Source: Congeria kusceri (taxonomy: Eukaryota > Mollusca > Bivalvia > Myida > Dreissenidae). From it: 64,000 nt of DNA. Below are positions 41,701-56,700 of this stretch, in pieces. Every line of letters begins with the position of its first letter. Position 1 is the stretch's first letter. Made by a program: the position numbers and the translations under genes. Location: positions 6,420,501 through 6,484,500 of the forward strand of contig CM051030.1 of NCBI GenBank assembly GCA_027627225.1, in the 5' to 3' direction. The notes below the pieces were generated by a model that saw only the letters and a list, made by a program, of their open reading frames with translations, was not told the DNA's origin and did no database searches.

Positions 41701-44700
41701 AAAATGCTATATTTACAGAGTAGTCTAGCCTGGTTCCATCTCGACTGTGCTTGTGCAGAGAGGTGTCCTATTAATACAAACAAGAGCTCTTTGTTAAACA
41801 TGCCCACTCTCAAGTTTGGTGAAGATTGGATGATAAGTGTAGACTAAGGGAGCGGAAACAGCTAAAAAGACCTCTAGGTCTAGGTTAAAAGCAATCTATA
41901 AAACATAAAGTTTGGCGAAGCTCCTATGAAAACTGTTCATGGAAAGCGGAAACTCCTAAAACTGACAATCTAAGATAAATCAAGGGCCAAACATCTGAAG
42001 ATCCTGGGGCAATTTTGTTGATCATCAAACTTGGCTAAGATTTTATGCCCTCAAACAATTTTCATGAAGTTTGGTGAAGATCGGATGAAAACTGTAGTAC
42101 TTACAGAGCAGAAAGAGCTGAAAAGACCAATTTTAAATAATTCATGGGCCGCAATTCATGCCCACAAACATTTTCATGAAGTTTGTTAAAGGTCGGATGA
42201 AACTGTTGGGGCGGAAACGAAAGTGGTCTACAGACTGACAGATAGATGGACCAATATTAGCAAACCAATATACCCCGCCATCTTCAATGGGGGAAAAATA
42301 ACTCGAACATTCACTGAGCATGAACGTGTCGAGATAGGTGTCCTGTTAATACAAACTAGAACATTCACTGAACATGGACAATGCGAGAGAGATGCTGTTA
42401 ATACAAACTAGAACATTCACTGAAGATGAACAATATAGAGGGGTGTCCTATCAATACAAACTAGAACATTCACTGAACATGAGCAATGTAGAGAGGTGTC
42501 ATGTTAATACAAACTAGAACATTCACTGAACATGAACAATGTAGAGAGGTGTCCTGTTAATACACACTAGATCATTCACTGAACATGAACAATGCAAGAG
42601 AGGTGCTGTTAATACAAACTAGAACATTATCTGAACATGAACAATGCGAGAGAGGTGCTGTGAATACAAATTAGAACATTCACTAAACATGAACACTGCA
42701 CAGAGGTGTCCTGTTAGTACAAACTAGAACATTCACTGAACATGAACAATGTAGAGAGGTGCCCTGTTAATACAAATTAGAACATTCACTGAACATGAAC
42801 AATATCAGAGATGTGTCTGTTAGTACAAACTAGAACATTCATTGAACATGAACAATGCCAGAGGGGTGCCCTGTTAACACAAACTAGAACATTCACTGAA
42901 CATGAACAATGCACAGAGGAGTCTCCTGTTAGTACAAACTAGAACATTCACTGAACATAAACAATGCACAGGGATGTCTTATTAATAAAAACTACATTCA
43001 CTGAACATGAACAATTCCAGAGGGGTTCCCTGTTACTAGGACATTCCCTAAAACATGAACAATGCACGGGGTGCCTTCAGAAAATACGAACATAACTGAT
43101 AAAACAGACTAGACCAGATAGAGAACTACAACTACTGCTATGTAAAATCAAAAACCTAAAACAGAAGAAACAATTCTTATCTAATGTCTAATGATCAGAG
43201 AATGAAATAAATAATTACTTATTCAAAGCATATAACAGCATATATGTTAATCAGGTGCTTTTACAAAGACCAGAAAAACTAAGTACTCATGTACTATTAT
43301 AATAAACAATCTAGTTCTCAAGTCATGTTCTAGTTGCATTAAACTGAAATGTGTTTCCCAAAATTCTATGTTCAGTCAGTAAAAATGCAAGTGAGAATCG
43401 TTAAAAACATGGACAAATTCGCTACAAGTAAATCAGACGATTTATAAATACAGACAATTGCAGCGTGTTTATAAACAGAAAATCATGATTCCCCCTCTTC
43501 TCAGTAAATGGTTTATCCCCTTCATTATCAACTAACTTTAAACTCACTACAACTATCATGATTCCCCCTCTTCTCAGTAAATGGTTTATCCCCTTCATTA
43601 TCAACTAACTTTAAACTCACTACAACTATCACGATTCCCCCTCTTCTCAGTAAATGGTTTATCCTCTTCATTATCAACTAACTTTAAACTCACTGGAACT
43701 ATCAGCGAGACGATTCATCGATATTTACGATTATTTTTCTATGTTGCAATGTATGTATCCAAAATCATGCAGTTGTTTAAGAATACACACAAATCCTGTT
43801 ACATCAAAGAAATTGTACATGCACTATGCATAACTTTAAGACTGCAATAAGTAACATTAAATATGGTATTTCTTTAGCAAAAATATCATGTTACAGAAAA
43901 CATTTTTGAAATGACATCACACAATCATGCACTTAATTTGAACTGAAAAGCGGTTAAACTCAAGGATGTAAACGTTTCACAATCTTTGTGGTAGAAAACA
44001 TTATCCTTTATTAATAATGACTCCAGTATCGGAGATTTATATAGAAAACATTATCCTTTATTAATAATGACTCCAGTATCGGAGATTTATATAGATCGTA
44101 GTGATCGATCTGTAGTACTACCGTTGATGAAACAATTCCTTGCTTGATAATGGTAAAAAATTATGTTTATTCTATGCGATTGATATTTTAGGTAAAAGGT
44201 AAAATTAAATTTTAACTTCATAGTATAGAATTGCGTCTAAAGCTAATTTTATTCTGGAAATAATTAAATGTATGATTTTTTAAGCGTTGAATGTTACATG
44301 TTACTGTATTAAAATTTAAAATGACCAACAACCAAATAACTTTCAACTTTAAATTGTTACCTTTCCGTCATGTGCAAGATCTGACTTTAGAACTCGTGGT
44401 TTTGCAAGCTGCCAAGGTGGAGATAAGTTCATCATATATATGTGTACCTCTCATAAACCACAAGCCAATCACCACATCACCATGTATCAACCCTTATGTA
44501 GGGAAAGATCTAGGATCACAAAAGGTACAGGGTGCTGCTAAAAAGGAGCAGGGTGGAAAGCCAGACCAGTCTGTTGATATTTTCTAATAATTTGCTAAAT
44601 CCAGGGAATTTATAAGTCTAATACTTAATGGTTTGTAAGCATAGTCTATTAATTTTTCATTGAAAATTTGCAAAAATATAATACATTTCAAAAGATATTC

Positions 44701-47700
44701 AACATTTGTGTGTTGACCAGCACAGAGGGCCAGCAGGGGGAACCAAAAAGGAGCAGGGTGCAGCACCCTGCTATTTCACTCTAGATCTTTCCCTAAACTT
44801 ATGTAAACTTTGGTACAAGCAATAAGGTATATATTTATTATTTAACATGTAGTCATGAATTTGAACACTTTTGGGACAATAATTCCAATCCACTGAGGTT
44901 TAAATAAATGTACATGTGCATAAAATTATAAATATATGATAAAACATGTACACAAAAGTCACATTTTGGAATTTTGCAATATAAATTAGATCAACCAGAC
45001 AGATTTGCGTTAGTTTTTAGTGTGTACACACTAAGCGCATCCAGTGCAGATGGGGGGTGGGGTGACAATCAGCCGACGTCTCTCACCTGAATATTCCTGC
45101 CTCCCCTCCCAGTGCTACCAGACGGCTCCTCCTCATCATTGTCATCATCATCGTCTTCATCAAAGTCTTCCTCATAATCCTGAAGTAGGAGACGCTTGTA
45201 ATTTTCACATGTCAAATTAAAAATGTCAAATATACCTATTTTTCAAACTATTATTCCCACATGTCAAATTTTTAATGTTAAGCAAGTATACTTTTAGAAT
45301 GGTAATTTTTACAAGTTGAATCTATAATGTCAAAATATGTATATTTTTAGAACTTTTCCAGATTTCAAATGTATGATGTCACAAATATATCTATATTTAA
45401 AACTGTAATTTCTACATGTCATATATACAGCTGAATGTAGTTTTATCACATGCTATACCTTGTTTCCCGTATAATACAACCATTACGAATATTTGTATCT
45501 TACACATGTGTAAGATAACATTTTGAGCGTTTTCATTGGCTACGAATTCTTTGACTGTTCAATCACATGATGTTATTTTGGTAAAATGATGTCGTCAACA
45601 TGAAATGACGTCACGTCAGTACACAACTTTGAGAATTTACCAACTTATTTTGGTAAAATTAAAAGGGTTTTATTTTGTTTAAAAGCATGTGATAAAAAAG
45701 ATCTGACACTCGTTGTCATTTCATACCATATTTTATTAAACTCGTCCAGGAAATTCGTTAGTAAACTCGCCAAAGGCTCGCTTACTAACAAAATTCCTGA
45801 ACTCGTTTAATAAATAATGGTATGAAACGACAACTCGTGTCAGATCCTATATGTATGACAACTCGTGTCAGATCCTATATATCTGGAACTGGCTTGTCAG
45901 ATCCTATATATCTGGAACTGGCTTAAGTTGAAGTTCCAGATATGCTGAAGTGGAAAAAAAATCATGACTTCCTTCATATTTTAAAGAAAAAAATTATGTC
46001 TAAGTGGCTTTCTATTCCAACTAGTATTTTCACACTTTTTGATGTGTTTATCTCAAAAGAGTTGACGTCTGTGGCAAGACGTCTCCAGAGATGATCCAAT
46101 TTTGTCTCACCTTGCTGTATCTGAACACTTCTTTTGTCAAATGTCATCGACTAAGCATGCCTTTTCATTGAGTAAATGATAATTGGTTAAGAGTTTAATA
46201 TATGCATACAGAATTTTATCATATGATTTGACAATCACTTAGATCCAATACTTATTGTCTCTATTCTGATACATGTATATCAAACTTTGGATATGTCTAA
46301 GTCATTTCAGATCACCCGCAACTTCAAGAGAACAAATTTCAGCTGTACAGACTAATGTCATTTCCAAACTTTAGGTTACCAGGGTAGTTACTTGGTTGAA
46401 GTTTACCGATAATTCTAAAATGATGCTTACTAATTTTTCTATAGACAAAGAACAAAATCATCGTTGTTAAACTACCCAATAAACAATGCAAAAGTAGTCC
46501 CGATTCTTAGCAGAGCATGTTAAAAGTAGTTTCAATTACAATTGCAAAAATATATGTCAAATCATGTTAGAATCAAAAAAAAATTGCACTGTCATTGTTT
46601 ATCGGCCAATAACAACTGTTTGTTGTTCTCATTGGAACTCCAAATCTTTGTTTATTGGCCGATAAACAATGATAAATCAAAAATTAAAATTAAAGTTTGA
46701 GACTGAGCCAGGCAGAAATCTTACCTCAAAATCTTCTTCATAGTTGTAGTCATCGTCTTCGTTCTCTTTCTTTTCCTGCAAGACAAAACACACACTGTGT
46801 CTCAGACACCACCGAGATTTACACTCACCTAGTCGCCAATGGCGAGTTGTTCTACAGCTGGGCGAGTGGATCCAACCAGTAATGAGCCCAGGGTCCATTT
46901 TTACCAACCCATTCTTAGACTAAGACTTAAGAAAAAAGAATAGACTTGAAACTGTTCTGTTCTAGAAAGGCTGTTAATTTGAATTTTACTTAATATTCAT
47001 TAACTCTAATGTTAGCATTCTTTATTTAGAACAATTTGTGAATGACATAAGCTGACATTGGTTCCAGCATATTTGCCAATATGCAAGGATTATCCTTGAG
47101 TCTAAGTCGATTCTTTATTGTTAAGTCTAAGAATGGGTTTGTGAATTCGGGCCCAGATAACGATCTGCATACCTTAAATACCCAGCCCAAGTCAAGAAGT
47201 TGAAGCTTCTGTACCAATTCTCAATTGCCTCTACCAGTATTCAGGGTTCATTTGAAATAACGTTAAATTGCTCTGCATAAGATATTTGAATTTATAAAGG
47301 GAGTTATTGAAGACAGAGTTATGTGCCTGCACATTCTCTGAATGCCATTTATCACCATATGAAGTGTTATAATAAGAGCTGTCTCAGGACAGCGCGCTCG
47401 ACTATTCCTACAGCTTTGTCAGAGTTATGGGCCTTGGTCAGTGACCTTACATAATGACCCAGAAGACATGTGTGAAGTTCAATTGAATATCTGTAGTAGT
47501 TATAGAGATATGGAGTAGTTGCACACAAACCTTAACCACAATGACGAACAGGTGAGTAGTATAGCGCGGACTATTTGGTGAATAGTCGAGCTAAAAATGG
47601 CAAGGTTTGTGTAATGCTCCACATCAAAAGCAGGAAGGCTGATGGGATGATCTGATTACAATCCAGTGCTTCCCCGTGTCCAAACTTACTGTCAAATTAA

Positions 47701-50700
47701 GAACAATGATGAAACTAAACACAACAGTCTTCAAGCTAACCAGTAGCCCGACAGCCCAGTTTTAGTGAAATGTAATTCAGGCTAGAAGAAATTCAGAAAT
47801 TTATACAGTCAGGCTAGTGGAAATTTCACCTGTTTACCATGATTTCATAAATAGAATTGTCACATGAGTGAGGGATGTACCCCCACAATATGGCCTTGTC
47901 ACTCTGTCAACATTTAGTGGTTTGTAACCAAAGTTGACCTTAATCTGTATTTTATGATGCTACACCTATGTACCAAAAATAATTTAAATATGTGAAGCCT
48001 TTCATGAGTTATTGTCCATGTATTTCGGGAATTAAAGTCAAAAAGGGGCCATAACTGTATCAACATTTAGTGGTTTATAACCAAAGTTGAACTTGACCTG
48101 TATTTTATGATGCTACACATGTGTACCAATAATTATTTAAATATGTCAAGCCATTGTTGAGTGATTGTCAGGAAACCATGTTTTTAGGGAATTTAAGTCA
48201 ACTAAAGGGCCATAACTCTGTTAAAATGTAGTGGTTTGTAACCAAAGTCGAACTTGACCGTATTTTATGATGCTACACATGTATACCAAGAATTATTTGA
48301 ATATGTCAAGCCATTCTTGAGTTATCGTCCAGAAATCATGTTTTTAGGGAATTTTAAGTCGAAAAGGGGCCATAACTCTGTCAAAATTTAGTGGTTTGTA
48401 ACCAACATCGAATTTGACCTGTATTCTATGATGTTACACATTTGTACCACAAATTATTTGAATATGTCAAGCCTTTCTTGAGTTATCATCCGGAAACCAT
48501 TTTTTTAGGGAATTTTAAGTCAAAAAGGGGCCATAAATCAGTCAAAATTTAGTGGTTGGTAACCAACATCAAACTTGACCTGTATTCTATGATGTTACAC
48601 ATGTGTACCAAAAATTATTTGAATATGTGAAGCCTTTTTTGAGTTATCATCCAGAAACCAAAAACCAACAGACTTACGGACCGACAAGCTCACTCCTATA
48701 TACCCCCCCTAAACGTTGTTTGTGTGGGTATAATGATTCGTGCTAGTGGATTAAAACAATTAATGTGAAGACTGTAACAATGTAGAACTATTGTGCCTTT
48801 AATAGTTAGTAAAGATGAAATGGGGGAATTTGGATTTAACTTTTTTGCAGTCCTAAGTTAGGTGAACTTTTGAAAACATTGGAAAACCGAACTGAGCTAT
48901 GAAGCGCAAAACAGTTTTGGAGCAGAACATTTCCCATGGGCCCAAAGTTGCAGACAGAGACACCATACAACTGTAATCCCAGTATTACCTGTCCATTTGG
49001 AACACCTTTGGACTTTGAAGCACTCGATTTGGAGGACTGTCATTGAAAGAAGTATATATTTATATGAGGCATGTCGTGGGAGAGCCGGGCTTAATGCACG
49101 TGCGTAAAGTGTTGTACCGGATCAGCCTGGCCACTTTCTGCTTTTATGGTATGTTCTATCTCAAGGAAGTCTCTTCTAAACATAAATCCACTGGAGGCGG
49201 AGTGTCATCCCCAATTAGCCTGTGGACTGCACAGGCTGATCTGGGACGACACTTACACATATGCATTCAGCCCAGGTTTCCCACGACATGCCTCATATCA
49301 ATTGCAGGAAAAGATATCTGGCTTTTGAAAATAAAAAGACTTAAAATAATTTATGTACATCTTTGGCTGAACAGTAGTCTTAACCAAAGCATAGTTACAC
49401 GTGACAACAATGTGATTTTCCATGACTTTTATGGACAGCCAACTGGTTTAATTAGTGCATAGAGAATAAAGTGTTTGTGACTTTATTGCTAACATTCCAA
49501 TCCTGTTAGCAATATTTATGCACCTATCAATATTTTCTCCATGGGGGGGGGGGGAGGGGGCGGGGTACAGGCTGAACCAGGGGAATTTGACCCGAGAGCC
49601 AAGCATTTGTGTCTAAATCCCCACAGTGGGTGATGCTCAATGGCCGGCGGTGACCAAATATTACTGGGATCTAAAATCCAACCAGTCTATTTCCCGTGAC
49701 CCGGAATGTGCCCGCTGCTCACCCTTGGGGGAAAATATTGATAGGTGCATTACTCTCATAGAACTTATTTTTCAACACAAATATTTGTTCTAATTGTTTA
49801 TTGGCAATTTAACAACAACTGTTTTTCTTCTTTGTCTATGGAAAACTCTGTGCAGGTCATGTTAGAATACTGGATTTGCACTTTGAATCACACAATTTTT
49901 TAACAGCTTATTAAAAAAGATATTTGAGGCGGGTCGTGGGAAAACGGGTCTTAATGCATGTGCGTAAAGTGTCGTCCTGGATTAGCCTGTGCAGTCCGCA
50001 GTGGATTTGTGTTTAGAAGAGACTTCCATGAAACAAAAAACACCGTAAAAGCGGAAAGTGCCGTCCTGGATTAGCCTGTGCGGACTGCACAGGCTAATCC
50101 GGGACGACACTTTACGCACATGCATTATGACCAGTTTTCCCACGGCGCGCCTCATTTTAGGAAATGAAGAACAATTATAACAACTGCCAATATTGGTAAC
50201 AAATAATGCATGTTATAAATTTTGAAAATGATTACTTTGCAAATATAACTGAAAATAGATTGATACAAAAACTACAACTGACAAACATTTCTAAACGATG
50301 CATTTTGCTATCAAATTAAAACCATATCATTTAATAACAGAAGACCATGTAAGTGATCCAAGGCCAGTGAGTGACAGAAGAGTGTAAGACAACATGTAAC
50401 TGTGATCATCAACAATAAGGAACAACTGCAGTCTCAGTGTTGTTGTTTTTTCAAAATTTCCTAACTGCCTGTGCCCCTGAAATTGGGAAACCTTATTGCG
50501 ACAAAGTTCAAAATAGGGAAAGTGTTTAAAAGTTTAATTCTCATGAAATGTGTGGTTATTTTGCTTTTTTAACTATTAATATATTCAAATTTTTCATCTA
50601 CTGAACTTCTTTGCAACGATGCAAATTCAATAATTGTTTTTCTATTTACCCACCTGTAAAATGCTATAAATTAATTGGGAGAAGAAAATGGACAATTTTG

Positions 50701-53700
50701 GGGAAATATGGAGGATATTTTGTCAGGGGAAACTGCCTTTACACGGCACTAACATTAGCGAAAAAAAATCACAGAGCCTTCAAAATAACCCTCTTGCCTG
50801 AAGCCTGGGGCAAGTAAATATCTACTTGGGCAAGTTCAAACTTTGAGCAGTCTGCCCAAATAGGCATGTAAAAGAATGATAAAAATTAGAAATTAAAAAG
50901 ATGATTTCACAAACAAAAAAAAGGTCCAGACATTTTGCATTTAAAGGCCTTGTTTAATCCTCTTTAATTGGACCCCCCCCCCCCCCAATCTGGGGTATTG
51001 TACTCCTGTGTATTGGCACCCTGCTGTGGTCACAGTGTGGACACAGTGTGGCTACCCTTATCAGCTGAGATCTATACACGGCTGCAATAGAAACAGTGCA
51101 CTCTGCCATTGCTGTCAGCTAAGGGAAACGATTGCATAAAATGATAATAGGTTTTATGGTGGACGAATACACAGAGTGGAATACCCCATAAAAAGGCCAG
51201 ACATTCCTTAAACCAGGCCTTTATTTAATATATCTAATCACCACTTATTTCTTTCCACAAGACTTCATGAATAGTCTAGGGTGAAATCAGGCAATTTGAA
51301 ATTGTATGGTTCATGCTCGAATGGACACAAAAAAATAACTGTGAAGACTGCAACTGTGTAAATAAAAACCAAATTATTTCCACAACAAGATAAGCAGACA
51401 CCAAGAACATGTGATGTTTTACCAATAGACACTTGCAACAACAAGAGCTGTCAGAGGACAGCGCACTCGACTATTCGAAGCATTTCAGTTGGTACATATT
51501 TTGGAGATTGGAAGGGGCATAAATTTGTTGAAAAACAAAACTGAATTATGCAATTATTTCATCAAATCATTCCAAGTTTAAAGTAAAAACCTTATGAAGT
51601 TAATAACTTGTGCAGTTTTGAAGTCATAAGAGTTTTGAATATAAACTTCAACCAGAAAATCTATGTGACAAAGCGACAAAACAGAGTTATAGGGAATGCT
51701 GCCCCTGATACTGGAGTTGATGACAAAGGTATATTCCAAGTTTCTAGTGAATAACTTATGTAGTTCTGCAGTTACAAAACTCTTTAACCAGAAAATCTAC
51801 ATGAAAAAGGGGCATAACTTTGTCACAATACAAAACAGAGTTATGGGGAATGTTGCCCCTGATACTGGTGTTGATGACAAAGATATATTCCAAATTTCAA
51901 GTGAATAACTTATGTAGTTTTGAAGTTACAAGACTTTTGAATAAAAACTTTAACCAAATTAGGACGCGGACACCCACACCTGGGCAAGTAATAAAGCTCA
52001 CCTATTCTTCGAATAGTCGAGCTAAACAATAAACCAGAAATTCCTTCAAGTTACAAGCACCAGTGTCTCAAATATGGTGACTAATTTTGTCACTGTTTTG
52101 AAATTACCTGCCCTCTTTCTGTTCCATTTGACTTTGATGCTCTGGTTTTGGATAGCTGTGGTTGTGAACACAGGAAAACAAATGAAGGCAAATTAATCCA
52201 TAAGAGCCGTGTCATTGGAAAACCGGACTTAATGCATGTGCGTAAAGTGTCGTCCCGGATAAGCCTATGCAGTCCGCACAGGCTAATCCGGGATGGCAGT
52301 TTCCGCATACAGCGGATTTATGCTTAGAAGAGACTTCCTTGAAACAGAAAATACCATAAAAGCGGAAAGTGCCGTCCTAGATTAGCCTGTGCAGACTGCA
52401 CATGCTAATCCGGGACGACACTTTACGCACATGCATTAAGTCCGGTTTTCCAACTACACGCCTCATAACAAGATCTTGCCTTGTTATACTGGCCTTATCC
52501 ATACCCAAATAACAATGTTAGACAGGTATATCAAACTTACGATATTAATGAATTCATGTCATGAAAACCAACAGATAGTGATGTATTACAATAGAAGCTG
52601 TATTTTAATTGGTACACTTTGGTGCCAATTAGGAGACAAATGAATGGTACTAACCATGAGTTGGTTTTAACTAATAATATCGTTTAACAGCAATGTAACA
52701 ATTTTCACATAATTGTACTTAAATCACTGGACTAAAAATTAAACTTTAAAAATACTTATAATTTCAAAATGCATGCTGAACAAAAGAAAATATAAAGAAT
52801 ACATAAAACTTGATCATTTCCTTGGGCAAGACCACAGTGTTCTCAAAAACCCACATTTGGGGGTGGGATACCTGATGAAACCCTCAATTTTTATGAAAAA
52901 CTATTTAAAATACAGATTGTACATATAATTTCCATATAGAAGGGGTACACAGGGAGTTTAATGAACCACCATTTATGGAAAGTGGAGTAAGTTTATGTGT
53001 CAATTCCCACCCAGATAAGGAATAGTACCTGTACCGGTCAAATTGGGAAAATTAGCTTCGTTTTCATCAAAATTGGGAATTTTATCACTTTCATCAAAAC
53101 TGCCAAAAAGGATGTAAAATCAGTAAGTTACATCAAATAAACTCTAAAACAATGTGTTTCGTTGATTCTTTCGATTGTATTTATTGTTTGGAGGGGCTGA
53201 AAGTTAAATTTTTATAGAAACACTGTCAATCTTTTCCAGTTTTTTTAATTTTGTTCCGAGATTTGGAGAATTCTTTAACTACAGATTGGGAAAATTGGTA
53301 TCAAATTTACATAGAGGAAAAACACCAGATAAACACGTGATAAGACGGCTCACCTGACTCTTCTGTGGCTTCTCTACCTCCTTTTCAACCCGCCTCTTTT
53401 CCTCTTTCTCCCGCTCCCTCTCCTGCCTCCTTTCCTCCCGCTCGCGCTGTCGGTGTTCTTCCTTCTCTTTCTCTGTCTCACCGCGATGACGGTCCTTGTC
53501 ACGACTGTGGACATATCAATCAATGAAGACAATCAAAGGGTGGGGGCAAAATCAATTAAAGTTTAAACCCCATCATCACATTGGCATTGACAAAATAACA
53601 TCCCATGGGATAAACTTAGCTGTATTTCCATACCGTATGATAAAGCAAACTCCCGCATTATAATTGTCATTTTGTTGATTTTAGTGACATCAATTTATGT

Positions 53701-56700
53701 TTATGTATAAAGGCTCTTACCATCAACCTCATATGTGGCGTGCCATGGGAAAACCGGGTTTAATGCATGTGCATTAAGTGTTGTCCCAGATCAGCATGTG
53801 CAGACCGCACAGGCTAATCCAGAACGGCCCTTTCCGCCTCCAGTGGATTTATGTTTAGAAGAGAAAACCTTGGAACAGGAAATACCATTAAAGCGAAAAG
53901 TGTCGTCTTGGCTTAGCTTGTACATGCATTTAACCCTGGTTTCCCACGACACGCCTGATATATATTTTGAACCAAGTTTTCTAAAGAAAGACTTCTACTC
54001 TCTCCAGTCAAGAGTTACAATCATTTTCAGATTTTTTTAGCAAAGGTTACTTTAACTTTCCTTAAACCTACATTCACATATACCTACAAAAGAGGTTTTG
54101 TCATAAGTTCTGTACACCAAACTTCATAAGGATAGTAAAAATTCTTAACTCATCAGATTCAAAGTACAAACCTATCTTTATGTTTATCCTTTTTATGATC
54201 CCTGTCATCGTCTCTGTCCCTTCTCTTTTCCCTCTCTTCACCTCTGTCTTTATCCCTACTCTTGCCCCTATCATCTCGTCTGTCGTCATGCTTTTTCCTC
54301 CGCTCTTCTTTCTGAACAGAGAAATACATGTAACATGACAACAACTAAACCCTAACACATTTCTTGGTTATTAGGTTATTACAAATACGTCCTAATGAAT
54401 GTGCAGTTTATTTTTTCAAATAAATAAACCACCCTTAAGACAGACATTGTTTGTTAAAAATGAATTTAAGAGATTTAATAGAGGGCGACCAAATTAAAAT
54501 TTCCATGAAGTTTTTTTCGAGTGCAGCCAAGACATAAACCAAGACATAAGCCACAAGACTGGACCTCGTTCGCCTCGCGTTCCCTTCGGCGCTCTTCCCT
54601 CCGCCTCTCACGCTCCTGTAAAAACCGGCAACAAAACAACTACATAGAATACATAAAAAGGTAAACTAAAATAGTGACACTAACATAGATTACATACATG
54701 TTAATATAATAACACGGACATAAAATACATACAGTAAAATTGTTTTCACTGGAGCACCGATAAAGCGAACGCCTACGATAACTCAAGCAAATTTCAAAGT
54801 CCTGACCAAATTGTTAATACCTCTATAAAAAGTAACCACCTTTTACTCGAGCATTGATAGCTTGAACAAAGTAATCTGTCCCAATTTTAAAATATTATTG
54901 ATTTTTACCCTCGATAACTCGAGAAAGTGGTTAACACTTCTATGTAGTGAATGTCTGACAGGTGCAAATAAGCACCTCTTCAGAGCCGCAAACGGATTAA
55001 GAGGAATTGTCCTTGTAATTTTATCAAATGCCAATTAAGAGATTTTATAAACACACAAGCCCCCAGTTGGTGCTGTATAGCCCATTTCTTAGTCAACATT
55101 AGGTCAAGGTCATGGTCAAAGTGAGCCAGGGTGAAATGGGTGGATAGGGAATGGTCATAAGTAACAACTGTGTAAATATCCAAATGTTGTAGTAAGCGGT
55201 GTTGGTGCTAGACGAAATGGTAAAATCTACTTAACCTTGTCACGGACGGTCAGACGCACGGACAGAAAGGACAATCACTCTATGCCTCCCGCATTAAGAT
55301 GCCGGGGGCATAAAAACAACATTATATGTATAAGGGTTAAACTGGTCATGGTCAAAGTGAGCCTGGGTGATATGGTGAATAGGGAATGGTCATAAGTAAC
55401 AACTGTGTAAATATCCAAGTGTTGTAGTAAGCGGTGTTGGTGATAGACGAAACGGTAAAATCTATTAGACCAAGAAATGGCACTTTTGAATTACTATAAG
55501 CTCAAATTAGGTCAAGGTCAATGTCAAAGTAAGCTTGGGTGATATGGGTGGATGGGGAATGGTCATAAGCAACAACTGTTAGTATCCAAGTGTTGTCGCA
55601 AGCGGTGTTGGTGCTATACGAAACGGTAAAAGCTAGTTACCAAAGAAACAGCCCATTTGAATTATTCTAAGTGCAAATTAAGTCACGGTCAAAGTGAGCT
55701 TGGGTGATATGGGTGGATAGGGAATGGTCATAAGCAACAATTGTGTAAGTGTCCAAGTGTTGTAGTAAGCGGTGCTGGTGCTAGAGGAAAAGGTCAAATG
55801 TACTTAACCTTGTCACGGACGGACAGACGCACGGACAGAAAGGACAATCACTATATGCCTCCCGCATTAAGATGCCGGGGGTATAAAAACAACATCATAT
55901 GTATAAGGGTTAAACTGCTAAATGTTGAAAAATAAACATTTTTTTTTTTAAATTAACAATAAAATTTACGTACCAACCCTGTCCACGTATAGACAAACAC
56001 CATACAACAAGCAGGTACACCACAACTAACATATTTGGTATTTTTGCCGAATTGAAACATTGGGCCACTACATTTTATTTCTTAGTTCCTACCTAACATA
56101 TTATGTGTTACCTCTTCATCATCATCTCGATGTTTGCTTTTTCTACGCCCCTCGTCTTCTTCCTCATCACGATGCCGACGCCGACGATCGTCCCTCTCAT
56201 CTTTGTGCCGACGATCATCCGTCTCATCTTTATGACGTCGACTGGTACCTGCTGGAAACAGGTGTTGCTATTTTTAATTTCTGTTATTATGGAGAAAAAT
56301 CATTTTCTTATTTAGATGCCGTAACCAAGTCATTCCCTAAAAAGTGCCCGCATACAACGTTTAGAATTTAAAACTCTAAGAGAGACTAAATAATCAGCAT
56401 TTTATTTTATTTTTTTTCATGCACACACCTTGTCATACTTAGTAGTTCATTCAGCAATGTTCCATTTCACACTGGAGATTATTCTAGTCATCAAAATTAG
56501 CATGTTGTCCAGGCAAGCCTGAATTCTTATTTTATTACATAAGCGCAATAAAATGTTAGAAGCCCGCCTTCAGCATATTAAACTGAGAATCAGAGCAAGC
56601 CCGGTTCAAAATTAACCAGTACAGGGCCAATGTGCTTGTGCCAGTTTGGACCAATGTAATATTCCAGTGTTGTTTTTTTTCATCTTAGGGGGAAAGGTGG

